Assembly (NCBI GenBank): GCA_964415865.1
Contig: CAYQBY010000002.1
Location: 1 to 64,000 of the forward strand
DNA: 64,000 nucleotides
From: Thiopontia sp964415865
GTDB taxonomy: Bacteria > Pseudomonadota > Gammaproteobacteria > GCF-002020875
Reading direction: 5' to 3'
Position 1 is the stretch's first letter. Each line of letters begins with the position of its first letter. The translations under genes and the position numbers were made by a program. Shown in pieces: positions 51,817 to 60,032 of the stretch. Under the pieces are notes generated by a model. The model saw nothing but the letters and a program-made list of their open reading frames with translations, was not told the origin of the DNA and ran no database searches.

Positions 51817-51845
51817 ATACTAATGATAATGTTTATTATTAGTAT
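51817..51845. promoter_or_regulatory. Fur-box-like palindrome upstream of the porin gene
   Basis: A 29-bp palindrome has arms of 14 nt (51817-51830 and 51832-51845) that match at 12 positions. Its core AATGATAATGTTTATTATT agrees with the Fur consensus at about 14 of 19 positions. It lies 77 nt before the porin start codon. With the ferric-iron transporter downstream, iron repression by Fur is the natural reading. Confidence 0.7.
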
Positions 51846-51967
51846 AATCAAGTGCAGCAGCATCTATTCTGTACCTCATCTTAATCTCCTATAAAATAGT
51901 TAAAATTAGTGTGTACTGAGGTAGTTTGATCGTAACTATTAACTACTGTTCAACAATAAGGAAAACA

Positions 51968-52078
51968 ATGGGAGGAAACGTCTTCCGTGACAGAAACAGT
52001 CAAATTACCCCAGCCACACAATTACTCTACATGCGAACGATTATCATTGTCAACAGTTTTGTGACAATTATTTTTTGA
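51968..52078 (+). CDS. Possible small ORF with hydrophobic C terminus
   Basis: A 36-codon frame starts at an ATG with AAGGA a few nt upstream and ends in TGA just before the ClC gene. The product begins polar (MGGNVFRDRNSQ) and ends hydrophobic (TIIIVNSFVTIIF), which could insert in a membrane. Frames this short arise by chance, and a Fur-like site lies inside it. I see no family. Confidence 0.2.
   Translation: MGGNVFRDRNSQITPATQLLYMRTIIIVNSFVTIIF
52037..52050. promoter_or_regulatory. Weak Fur-like half site upstream of the ClC gene
   Basis: GATTATCATTGTC matches 11 of 13 positions of the right part of the Fur consensus (GATAATCATTATC), but the left part is missing. It lies about 70 nt before the ClC start codon. 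Chance is a fair alternative. Confidence 0.25.
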
Positions 52079-52118
52079 AGGTTAGCCAAAAGCAAAAGTT
52101 GGTAGAATAGTAGCCATT

Positions 52119-53453
52119 GTGGCCAATCCAAAACAACATGTTCTCCGTGTCTTCAGAAGACTATTCCGGTCTGATGATGAGCTGCCAAAACTTGTTCTGC
52201 TGGGGCTTGTTGTTGGAGTGCTGACCAGCCTGATTATTATTCTGTTCCGGTTTATGTTTGAGTGGCCTCTATCTGCTCTGCTTCCGGGGGCGGAGTCTGA
52301 AAATTTTGAGAAGCTTCCATCCTATCTCCATTTTGTTATACCAGCCATTGGCGGAGTTGTAATCGGGCTGTTTCTGCTGCTATTTAAGGCTGAACACAGG
52401 GTTACAGGGGTTGCCCATGTGATGGAGCGAATGAATTATCACGAAGGCAAGTTGAGGATAAAGAATGCAATCGTGCAATTTTTTGGTGGCATTCTGGCAA
52501 TAATATTTGGTGAATCTGCCGGACGTGAAGGCCCTGCAGTACATCTTGGTTCAGCCGCAGGCAGTCTTCTTGGTCAATCGATGAACCTCTCCAACAGTAA
52601 CCTACGTATTCTGGTTGGGTGTGGCTCCGCAGCTGCAATAGCCGCCTCTTTCAACACCCCCATGGCTGGCGTTATCTTTGCAATGGAGGTTATTCTGCTT
52701 GAGTATACGGTGGCAGGTTTTACCCCAATTATTATCTCCTCAGTGGTTGCGGCGATGATGGCAAGCAACTTCTACTCTGCTGAGCTTATGTTTGTGGTGC
52801 CATCCGAGATCAAGATTGAGAGCATGAATGAGATCCCATTTATTCTGCTCTTCTCTTTTGCGATTGGTGCGATGGGTGCACTATTTAGCCGCACCCTGAT
52901 TGGGATGCAACGCTTTCATCAACACTCCATTATGCTGCGGATGGTTGCAGCAGGTCTGTTAACCGGGACTATTGCCTGGTTTTTTCCACAGATCATGGGG
53001 CTTGGTAATGACACCATATCTACAATCCTTAACAACAATCAGTTCACCATCAACTTTCTATTGGCGATAGCTTTTGCAAAGCTATTTGCTACTGCAATGG
53101 CTGTTGGTTTGGGTATGCCGATGGGGCTTATCAGCCCTACTCTGTTTATTGGTGCTGGTCTTGGAGGAGCACTTGGATTACTTGCTACAGAGCTAACCGG
53201 AGAACCCGTTTCAGATATAGGTTTTTATGCAATATTGGGAATGGGGGCAATGATGAGTGCTGTGCTACAGGCCCCGCTTGCAGCATTGATTGCACTGCTG
53301 GAGCTAACTAGTAATCCAAATATTATTCTGCCTGGAATGTTGGTGATAGTTATTGCCAATATTACCTGCAGCCACATCTTTAGACAGAGCTCTGTCTTTG
53401 TGCGTGTGCTACAGATTAAAGGGTTGGATCACCAACCAAAAAGAGGGCTTTAA
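52119..53453 (+). CDS. ClC family chloride channel/antiporter
   Basis: This 444-residue membrane protein begins at GTG. It carries GESAGREGPAVHLGSAAGSLLG (near 125-146) with the gating glutamate of ClC proteins, FNTPMAGVIFAMEV with a possible internal proton-path glutamate, and GLGMPMGLISPTLFIGAGLGGALG. The two glutamates suggest Cl-/H+ exchange rather than a pure channel; this is inference. It lacks C-terminal CBS domains. A separate CBS-pair protein is encoded convergently, with a 4-bp overlap of ends. Confidence 0.9.
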   Translation: MANPKQHVLRVFRRLFRSDDELPKLVLLGLVVGVLTSLIIILFRFMFEWPLSALLPGAESENFEKLPSYLHFVIPAIGGVVIGLFLLLFKAEHRVTGVAHVMERMNYHEGKLRIKNAIVQFFGGILAIIFGESAGREGPAVHLGSAAGSLLGQSMNLSNSNLRILVGCGSAAAIAASFNTPMAGVIFAMEVILLEYTVAGFTPIIISSVVAAMMASNFYSAELMFVVPSEIKIESMNEIPFILLFSFAIGAMGALFSRTLIGMQRFHQHSIMLRMVAAGLLTGTIAWFFPQIMGLGNDTISTILNNNQFTINFLLAIAFAKLFATAMAVGLGMPMGLISPTLFIGAGLGGALGLLATELTGEPVSDIGFYAILGMGAMMSAVLQAPLAALIALLELTSNPNIILPGMLVIVIANITCSHIFRQSSVFVRVLQIKGLDHQPKRGL

Positions 53454-53911
53454 ACAGTTGCGCAGGCGTCTGCGATTGACTCTTTAAAGATCGCCTTGTG
53501 GACATCACCAAGGCTCATCATGCCAAGCAGTTTGTCTCCATCAATTACCGGGATACGGCGAAAACGGTGACGCACCATAACTGAGGTAGCCTTAAGGATA
53601 GGCATATCCTCTGTAACCCCGATAACACCTGTTGTCATAAGATCACTTACCTTGAGCCCCAGCACCTGAGAATACTCCATCTCCATATCCTCAAAATTGA
53701 TGGTCTGACCCGGGTCCATAATCTCTTCCAGTGATGGGAACATGTGGTGCAGTACATCCTTCTCGGCAATAAAGCCAATCAGCTTGTCATCATCATCCAT
53801 CACCGGCAGACCACTTACACGATAGAGTGTCATTGCAGAGACAACCTCTCTCATAGGTGTATCTGGTTTTACAGTACGAATGTGACGGGTCATGATATCT
53901 TTTACTAGCAT
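53450..53911 (-). CDS. CBS-domain pair protein
   Basis: This 153-residue soluble protein consists of two CBS domains (about 1-65 and 85-150). The repeat signatures are RHIRTVKPDTPMREVVSAM with GLPVMDDDDKLIGFIAEKDVL, and TTGVIGVTEDMPILKATSVM with RRIPVIDGDKLLGMMSLGDV, each split by normal spacing. Such pairs bind adenosyl nucleotides. It lies downstream of cysG and an unknown gene, and faces the ClC gene. Whether it regulates ClC is open. Confidence 0.88.
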   Translation of the reverse strand: MLVKDIMTRHIRTVKPDTPMREVVSAMTLYRVSGLPVMDDDDKLIGFIAEKDVLHHMFPSLEEIMDPGQTINFEDMEMEYSQVLGLKVSDLMTTGVIGVTEDMPILKATSVMVRHRFRRIPVIDGDKLLGMMSLGDVHKAIFKESIADACATV

Positions 53912-53922
53912 CGCATCTTTCC

Positions 53923-54321
53923 TTATGAAGATTGATTTGTATCTGCTTCAGCCGACTGCTTTCTGATCGCATCATTATGCTCTTTGAAACCAGCATGAAC
54001 AGCCTCGGCCAGCTCTTTCTGTTCGTTCAGTTTACCCCGTTCCAAAGCAAAGGCAACTGCAACTTCAATAATAAAGAGGTGGTCCATTGTCAGTCTTGGA
54101 CTCTCTTCCTCTTCTTTACCATCTGCCAACTCATTATCTGCGCTATCCTCGGTATAGACCTGCAACAATGAATTTAACAGATCATACACCTCACCAACCT
54201 TCTTGAATTCCGAGGCGTGGTAGGCACCATTAAGGCTGGCCATACCTATCAGCCGCAGTGCAGCAACAAAGTATTCATCCGGTATGGTTGGGATTTTTAT
54301 ATCAGAAGACACGTGGCTCAT
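53923..54321 (-). CDS. Uncharacterised helical protein between cysG and CBS gene
   Basis: I do not recognise the family. I choose the ATG at 54321 (132 residues), preceded by AGAGAGGAA and overlapping the end of cysG by 20 nt; the longer frame to 54363 runs deeper into cysG. The product looks alpha-helical and soluble, with an acidic patch (DGKEEEESPR) near residue 75 and a Gln/Asn/Ser-rich C terminus. It has no signal peptide or cysteine. It is probably co-transcribed with cysG and the CBS gene. Confidence 0.55.
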   Translation of the reverse strand: MSHVSSDIKIPTIPDEYFVAALRLIGMASLNGAYHASEFKKVGEVYDLLNSLLQVYTEDSADNELADGKEEEESPRLTMDHLFIIEVAVAFALERGKLNEQKELAEAVHAGFKEHNDAIRKQSAEADTNQSS

Positions 54322-55726
54322 TTCCTCTCTGCTCATCAGGCTGGAACCAGTCCAGACTATCATGCAGGGTTACCACACTACCTATAATAATCAGGGTTGG
54401 TGGCTTGATCTTTGAATCAGCAACAATCTGCGGCAGGGTTACCAAGGTACCGATATACTCTTTCTGGTCCGGTGTAGTTCCCTTCTGGACCAAGGCAGCA
54501 GGTGTGCTTGGATCCATTCCGTGCTCTATCAGTTTAGCTGCAATGATCTCAATCCCCTTGAGCCCCATATAGAAGACAACGGTCTGACCAGACTGGGCCA
54601 ATGCTCCCCAATTAAGGTTTGATGTACCATCCTTGAGATGGCCAGTGGCAAAAGTGACAGACTGTGCATGATCACGATGGGTAAGAGGTATTCCTGCATA
54701 GGATGAGATACCAGATGCAGCGGTAATACCAGGAACTACCTGGAATGGAATTCCCTTCTCTGCCAACAGTTCAATCTCTTCACCACCACGGCCAAAGATG
54801 AATGGATCTCCACCCTTGAGTCGCAACACTCTTTTGCCCTCTGTGGCTAAATGCGCCAGCAGCTCATTGATCTCATCCTGGGGGACTGAGTGGTTACTAC
54901 TCTCCTTACCCACATAAATTCTCTCTGCATCGCGACGGGTTAGATCGAGTACAGCCGGTGAGATCAAACGGTCATAGACCACCACATCCGCCTGCTGCAT
55001 CAGTCGCAGGGCACGGAATGTGAGGAGATCAGGATCACCTGGTCCGCCTCCAACCAGATAGACCTCTCCCTGATTAAGCTCGTCACCAGCCTTGCGTGAG
55101 CAGAGCTCAACCATCTCATCCAGTGCATGCTCGGCCTCTTTTTCACGACCAGAGAACATCATCTCGGCGATAGGCCCCTGGAATGCCTTCTCCCAGAAGA
55201 GGCGACGCTGCTTGGGTTGTATCTTCTCTTTCACCTTACCACGGAAACTTGCCGCCAGGGTTGCGAGCTTGCCATATGCCGACGGGATCATTGACTCCAG
55301 ACGCGAACGGATCAACCTCGCCAGCACAGGTGATGCACCTCCGGTAGAGATAGCTGCTACAACAGGGGAGCGGTCGATTATGGATGGGGTGATAAAGGTA
55401 CAGAGTTCTGGGGTATCAACCACATTTACCGGTATATTCCTCTCCCTTGCCAGGTCGGATACCTGCTGATTGATCTCATTCTGATCGGTAGCTGCATAGA
55501 GCAGTATATGGTTGCCAACATGGGTGGGCTGGAAGCTCTCCTCTATCCACTTGATCTCTCCCTTCTCATGGAAGATTGACATTGTGGCGCCCAGCTCCGG
55601 GGAAACCACCTCAACAGCAGCTCCTGCACGCAGCAATAGTTGTACCTTACGTGCCGCAACCTCACCACCTCCCACCACCAGGCAGGGACGGCTCTTTACA
55701 TCAACAAAAATTGGTAAGTAATCCAT
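54302..55726 (-). CDS. cysG: Siroheme synthase CysG (trifunctional)
   Basis: This 474-residue enzyme makes siroheme from uroporphyrinogen III. The N-terminal CysG-B part (about 1-210) has VVGGGEVAARKVQLLL and STGGASPVLARLIRSRLE for precorrin-2 oxidation and ferrochelation. The C-terminal SUMT domain has YLVGGGPGDPDLLTFRALRL, the VVVYDRLIS motif and GGDPFIFGRGGEE. Siroheme serves sulfite and nitrite reductases, none of which is encoded in this window. It lies downstream of serS. Confidence 0.95.
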   Translation of the reverse strand: MDYLPIFVDVKSRPCLVVGGGEVAARKVQLLLRAGAAVEVVSPELGATMSIFHEKGEIKWIEESFQPTHVGNHILLYAATDQNEINQQVSDLARERNIPVNVVDTPELCTFITPSIIDRSPVVAAISTGGASPVLARLIRSRLESMIPSAYGKLATLAASFRGKVKEKIQPKQRRLFWEKAFQGPIAEMMFSGREKEAEHALDEMVELCSRKAGDELNQGEVYLVGGGPGDPDLLTFRALRLMQQADVVVYDRLISPAVLDLTRRDAERIYVGKESSNHSVPQDEINELLAHLATEGKRVLRLKGGDPFIFGRGGEEIELLAEKGIPFQVVPGITAASGISSYAGIPLTHRDHAQSVTFATGHLKDGTSNLNWGALAQSGQTVVFYMGLKGIEIIAAKLIEHGMDPSTPAALVQKGTTPDQKEYIGTLVTLPQIVADSKIKPPTLIIIGSVVTLHDSLDWFQPDEQRGNEPRVF

Positions 55727-55774
55727 TATTAATTAACTCTGAAACCTCTGAAAAAATCTAACCTTTGGTAATCT

Positions 55775-57073
55775 CTAACAAATTTTCTCTATGCCACCCA
55801 TGTAACTACGCAACACCTCAGGTATCACTACCGAGCCATCCTCTTGCTGATAATTTTCCAATACCGCAACCAATGTTCTGCCAACGGCAAGTCCGGAACC
55901 ATTCAGGGTATGAAGCAGCTCTGGCTTACCTGTCTCCGGATTTCTCCAGCGGGCCTGCATCCTGCGGGCCTGGAAATCCCCAAAACTGCTGCATGATGAT
56001 ATCTCACGATAGGCACTCTGCCCAGGTAGCCAGACCTCAAGATCATATGTCTTGGTAGATGAAAAACCAATATCCCCAGTACAGAGAGCCATTACCCGGT
56101 ATGGAAGCTCGAGCTTCTGCAGAATTTTCTCTGCATGCTCTGTAAGTGATTCAAGCGTTGCCTCGGAATCCTCCGGGCGCACCATCTGCACAAGCTCCAC
56201 CTTTTCAAACTGGTGTTGACGAATCATGCCACGGGTGTCCCTGCCATAGGATCCAGCCTCACTACGGAAACATGGGGTGTGGGCAACAAACTTCTTGGGA
56301 AGCTCATCGGCTGGAATAATCTCGTCACGCACTAGATTGGTTACCGGAACCTCTGCCGTTGGAATCAGGTAGTAGTCTCTCGCCTGCTCCTCTTCCGGGA
56401 TACCTGCTGTGCCAAGGGCGAAGAGATCCTCCTTGAATTTTGGTAGCTGTCCCGTCCCCTTGAGGCTGTCACTGTTTACAACATAAGGAACATAGAGCTC
56501 ACTATAGCCATGCTCCTGAGTATGGGTATCCAGCATAAACTGGGTTAGGGCACGGTGAAGACGTGCCATCTCACCCTGCATCACTACAAAACGTGATCCG
56601 GTAATCTTTGCTGCAACCTCAAAATCCATCCCCTTCAGGTCAACACCGAGATCAACGTGATCCTTGGGCTCAAAGCTGAATGTTGCAGGCTCACCCCAAC
56701 GACGGATCTCTACATTATCATCCTCACCCTTGCCATCTGGTGTTGATTCATGAGGAATGTTTGGAACCCCCATCATCAACTCACTCATCTCTGCCTGAAT
56801 TACTGCGAGCTCCTTCTCTGCAGATTCCAGATCACCCTTGAGCCTTGCAACCTCTTCGAGCAGGGGCTGGATATCCTCACCCTTTGCCTTGGCCTGACCA
56901 ATCCCCTTGGATTTACTGTTACGCTGGTTTTGTAGCTCCTGGGTATGTACCTGTGTCTCTTTTCTTCGCGACTCCAGGACAGCCATGCTATCTGCATCCA
57001 GAACATATCCTCTGCGAGCCAGCCCAGCTGTTACTCCCTCAAGATCATCCCGTACTATCTTCGGATCCAACAT
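55775..57073 (-). CDS. serS: Seryl-tRNA synthetase
   Basis: This 432-residue class II synthetase has an N-terminal coiled-coil tRNA-binding arm (about 25-105). Its motifs are motif 2 TPCFRSEAGSYGRDTRGMIRQHQF (split here as a family signature near 260-285) and motif 3 GSGLAVGRTLVAVLEN near 385. It charges tRNA-Ser and tRNA-Sec. It lies between a DUF190 gene and cysG, a common order in gammaproteobacteria. Confidence 0.97.
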   Translation of the reverse strand: MLDPKIVRDDLEGVTAGLARRGYVLDADSMAVLESRRKETQVHTQELQNQRNSKSKGIGQAKAKGEDIQPLLEEVARLKGDLESAEKELAVIQAEMSELMMGVPNIPHESTPDGKGEDDNVEIRRWGEPATFSFEPKDHVDLGVDLKGMDFEVAAKITGSRFVVMQGEMARLHRALTQFMLDTHTQEHGYSELYVPYVVNSDSLKGTGQLPKFKEDLFALGTAGIPEEEQARDYYLIPTAEVPVTNLVRDEIIPADELPKKFVAHTPCFRSEAGSYGRDTRGMIRQHQFEKVELVQMVRPEDSEATLESLTEHAEKILQKLELPYRVMALCTGDIGFSSTKTYDLEVWLPGQSAYREISSCSSFGDFQARRMQARWRNPETGKPELLHTLNGSGLAVGRTLVAVLENYQQEDGSVVIPEVLRSYMGGIEKIC

Positions 57074-57082
57074 TTCTTCTTC

Positions 57083-57400
57083 TTAATCCTTCATTAATCT
57101 TTCAGCCGACCAGCAGATTATATGTGACGGGTCAATAGTTGAACTCAGATGGTCCAGCACCTCGTCGATCTTCTCCGGCTTATCAAAAAACTCAACCACC
57201 ACTGGAAGGTTTAGTGAGATATCCAGCAGTGCTCCTGTATGAATCTCTCCATTCTCACCATACCCAGAGATGCCTCTAAATACTGTAACCCCTGATATCT
57301 TTTCCCAGTCATGCAGTCTCTTCAATAGTTGTTCCAGATGGGCCTTCTCTTCAGAGAGATAGATCCGCACCACTGTAACCGACTCTTTCTTAAGACTCAT
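57083..57400 (-). CDS. DUF190 family protein
   Basis: This is a small PII-like-fold protein of the DUF190 family. I choose the ATG at 57400 (105 residues), preceded by GGGGGT; a frame from 57430 overlaps crcB. Signatures are VTVVRIYLSEEKAHLEQLL, GVTVFRGISGYGENGEIHT and LPVVVEFFDKPEKI in order. DUF190 genes often lie beside crcB, as here, and a link to fluoride export is suspected from that context. Confidence 0.85.
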   Translation of the reverse strand: MSLKKESVTVVRIYLSEEKAHLEQLLKRLHDWEKISGVTVFRGISGYGENGEIHTGALLDISLNLPVVVEFFDKPEKIDEVLDHLSSTIDPSHIICWSAERLMKD

Positions 57401-57404
57401 CTCA

Positions 57405-57782
57405 CTACCCCCATGATATCCGTCCAACAATTACTCCCAGCCAGGCAGCACCAACACATATAACCACACTACCGACCATATTCAATACGGCCCGCACCAC
57501 CTCTCCGCCCTCCAATAAGTTCAGTGTCTCCATGGAGAATGTGGAGAAGGTTGTAAATGCACCAAGAAACCCAATCAGTAAAAATGCACGCCACTGCGGC
57601 CCCAGCGCCAATCTCTCTGTCAGCAGAACAAACAGCAACCCCATAACCAGGGAGCCGAGCACATTGACGGTCATGGTTCCCCATGGAAAACCACGTCCCA
57701 GCCAACTATAGATCCCGTTAGAGACCAGGTAACGCATTACGGCACCAAGGGCACCTCCTGCGGCAATCGCGATCAGTTGCAT
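57405..57782 (-). CDS. crcB: Fluoride channel CrcB (Fluc)
   Basis: This 125-residue inner-membrane protein has four helices, and a dual-topology dimer exports fluoride in the family. Signatures are GGALGAVMRYLVS (10-22), GTMTVNVLGSLVMG and GFLGAFTTFSTFSMET. The 23-bp gap to the upstream gene leaves no room for a fluoride riboswitch. It is followed by the DUF190 gene and serS. Confidence 0.95.
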   Translation of the reverse strand: MQLIAIAAGGALGAVMRYLVSNGIYSWLGRGFPWGTMTVNVLGSLVMGLLFVLLTERLALGPQWRAFLLIGFLGAFTTFSTFSMETLNLLEGGEVVRAVLNMVGSVVICVGAAWLGVIVGRISWG

Positions 57783-57805
57783 GGGTGGAGATTATACATC
57801 AGGAA

Positions 57806-59449
57806 CTAGCCATACAGCGCATCCAGATCTTCTTGATAATACTCAAGAATTTTCTCTCTACGCAGCTTCATGGTTGGAGTCATCAACCCCTGCTCTATAG
57901 TCCATGGCTCATTGAGGATAATCAGCCGTTTTACCTTGGCATACCCCGGGAATGACCCCATACGATAGGCTATCCTCCTTATAAGCTCCTGGTTACTGGG
58001 GTGTTGTCCATGTTCATTCACAACAACCAGAGCAGAGAGGAATGGCCTGCCCTCTCCAACCACTACCACCTGGTCTATAAGTGGATCCTGCAGAATAGCC
58101 ATCTCAATATCAGGGGGAGATATCTTCTCACCATTGGAGAGAACCAGAATATCCTTAATTCTGCCGGTTATATAGAGATACCCACCCTTAACCTTAGCGA
58201 CATCACCAGTATGAAGCCATCCTTCCGAATCAATAACCCTGTTTGTCTCACTCTGATCTCTCCAATAACCGAGCATGACACCAGGGCCACGTACTAATAG
58301 CTCTCTGTTTTCACCTTGAATCTTGATCTCAGTATCAGGTAGAGCCATACCAACACTATCTGGTCGATTTCCCTCAAGACGATTACTGCTAACAACTGGT
58401 CCAGCCTCTGTTAACCCATACCCCTGAAGGATTGGGACACCAAAACTAATTAGTCTGTTGGCTACTGTTTTGGCCAATGGGGCACCTCCAGAAACTACAA
58501 CCCTCAATCTGCCACCGAGCGTATTTCTTACCTTCCTCCCAATGATCATGGAAAAAAGTTTTGTTGCCCGTGCGGCTAATAATTTCACTATCCACGTAGC
58601 AGTTGAAAGCTTCTCCTCAATTTGTTCGTCTATCTTTTCAAACAGCCTTGGAACAGCAATCAGTACTGTTGGTTTAAGATCCACCAGGTCTCGCTGGACA
58701 GTCAGTACAGAACGTGAAAATGCTACGGTCGAACCAGCCATCATGGGCAGATAACACCCCACTGTCCGCTCCAATGCATGAGAAAGTGGCAGAAAAGAGA
58801 GAAGCAGATCAGTTGGAAAGAGTCTGGCAACCGAGAAAGCACCGGCACAGTTTTCCAGAATATTACGGTGAGAAAGCATCACTCCCTTGGGGTTTCCTGT
58901 AGTGCCAGATGTATAGACGATAGTTGCCAACCCATCTGGAACTGATATTTCATCACCTAATTCAACAGCAACTTCTCTCTGCCAAATCAGCTTCAATTCA
59001 ACAGAATTTTCCCAGCCTGATTTGACCAACAGGACTCTCTCCAGAGCTGAGTCAGCAACAATGGACTTAAGCCTCTCCCACTGTTTAATATCACGTAACA
59101 CAAGAATCCTTGAGCCAGAGTGAGATATAACATAAGCCATATTAGCTGGCCGGTCATGAACAAAAAGCGGAGTTGTAACCATCTGCATAGAGAATGCAGC
59201 CTGATCAATTGAGACCCACTCAGGTGAGTTTTCCAGCAGAATTGCCAACCTGTCTCCAGGCTTACAACCCATATTTTTCAGCTGCTCTCCCCATAATGCA
59301 ACACGTTCAGCAACCTGTTGCCAACTTAATTCTATCCATAATGATGTGCTTCCAGAAGCACGACTCTTGTAGGCGACAGCATCGGGGCTGTCTGCAACTC
59401 GTTGCAGGAAAAGTTGATGTAGCGTTTCAGATTTTTTGTAGATCTGCAC
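57806..59449 (-). CDS. Long-chain acyl-CoA synthetase (AMP-binding ligase)
   Basis: This 547-residue ANL-superfamily enzyme activates fatty acids as acyl-AMP and then acyl-CoA. I choose the GTG at 59449, preceded by GGAG at 7-nt spacing; a frame from 59494 extends further into mdh. Motifs are YTSGTTGNPKGVMLSH near 175, GYGLTEAGP near 340, GWLHTGDV and KGGYLYITGRIKDILVLSNGE in normal spacing. The C-terminal lysine region (TPTMKLRREKI) is present. It overlaps the mdh end by 23 nt, indicating coupling. The exact chain length cannot be told from the sequence. Confidence 0.87.
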   Translation of the reverse strand: MQIYKKSETLHQLFLQRVADSPDAVAYKSRASGSTSLWIELSWQQVAERVALWGEQLKNMGCKPGDRLAILLENSPEWVSIDQAAFSMQMVTTPLFVHDRPANMAYVISHSGSRILVLRDIKQWERLKSIVADSALERVLLVKSGWENSVELKLIWQREVAVELGDEISVPDGLATIVYTSGTTGNPKGVMLSHRNILENCAGAFSVARLFPTDLLLSFLPLSHALERTVGCYLPMMAGSTVAFSRSVLTVQRDLVDLKPTVLIAVPRLFEKIDEQIEEKLSTATWIVKLLAARATKLFSMIIGRKVRNTLGGRLRVVVSGGAPLAKTVANRLISFGVPILQGYGLTEAGPVVSSNRLEGNRPDSVGMALPDTEIKIQGENRELLVRGPGVMLGYWRDQSETNRVIDSEGWLHTGDVAKVKGGYLYITGRIKDILVLSNGEKISPPDIEMAILQDPLIDQVVVVGEGRPFLSALVVVNEHGQHPSNQELIRRIAYRMGSFPGYAKVKRLIILNEPWTIEQGLMTPTMKLRREKILEYYQEDLDALYG

Positions 59450-60032
59450 GGACCATCTCCGCCGACTGGGAAAATGCATCCATCTCCCCCTCATCCAGAT
59501 CTAGTTCAACAACCTGCTCCATGCCCTTTTGTCCCAATACAACTGGTACTCCCATGGCAACATCATTCTGGCCATATTCACCATCAAGGATTGCCACACA
59601 CGGCAGGATACGTCTTCTATTCATGCTCATGGCGCTAATCATCTCTGCAACTGCAGCACCTGGGGCATCATAGGCACTACTGTTCTGCTTAAGCGCAAGA
59701 ATCTCTGCACCTCCATCTCTGGTGCGTTGAATCAACTTTTGCAATGGCTCCTCATCGATAAACTGTCTGACCGGAATACCNNNNNNNNNNNNNNNNNNNN
59801 NNNNNNNNNNNNNNNNNNNNNNNNNNNNNNNNNNNNNNNNNNNNNNNNNNNNNNNNNNNNNNNNNNNNNNNNNNNNNNNNGGTGCGGTCTCCTGAATATC
59901 CAGCGCAGTTCCAGAGGCGGCACCATCACTGATATCAATCAGCACCACCTCACGAGCATGCTCTCTTACTGCCAACAGATGCGCAGTAGCCTCTCCGACA
60001 CGACCAGCCCCAATTATGGAAATCTTGTTCAT
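59427..60032 (-). CDS. mdh: Malate dehydrogenase (LDH-like type), interrupted by assembly gap
   Basis: The N-terminal Rossmann part (NKISIIGAGRVGEATAHLL, VVLIDISDGAASGTALDIQE) and a C-terminal part (GIPVRQFIDEEPL, RDGGAEILALK, SSAYDAPGAAVAEMI, LDGEYGQNDVAMGVPVVLG) are clear. They flank 100 Ns at 59781-59880. Family members have about 310 residues and the visible parts give about 168, so roughly 140 residues, including the catalytic Arg/His loop, are missing. The frame through the Ns is arbitrary. The enzyme interconverts malate and oxaloacetate with NAD. It overlaps the acetolactate synthase end by 4 nt. Confidence 0.85.
   Translation of the reverse strand: MNKISIIGAGRVGEATAHLLAVREHAREVVLIDISDGAASGTALDIQETAXXXXXXXXXXXXXXXXXXXXXXXXXXXXXXXXXXGIPVRQFIDEEPLQKLIQRTRDGGAEILALKQNSSAYDAPGAAVAEMISAMSMNRRRILPCVAILDGEYGQNDVAMGVPVVLGQKGMEQVVELDLDEGEMDAFSQSAEMVRADLQKI
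59781..59880. other. Assembly gap (100 N)
   Basis: Exactly 100 unknown bases lie inside the malate dehydrogenase gene. The round number is the usual scaffolding placeholder. The missing protein part suggests a true gap of about 400-450 bp. Confidence 0.95.

Larger units (their letters stand above)
51741..52118. other. Intergenic region between porin and ClC genes
   Basis: This divergent 378-bp region holds the Fur-like palindrome at 51817-51845 and a second weaker Fur-like site at 52037-52050. A possible 36-codon open frame lies at 51968-52078. The rest is AT-rich with no other structure that I can support. Confidence 0.6.

Noticed and set aside
57783..57805. Fluoride riboswitch before crcB
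   Set aside because: Only 23 bp separate crcB from the preceding stop codon, too short for the riboswitch.
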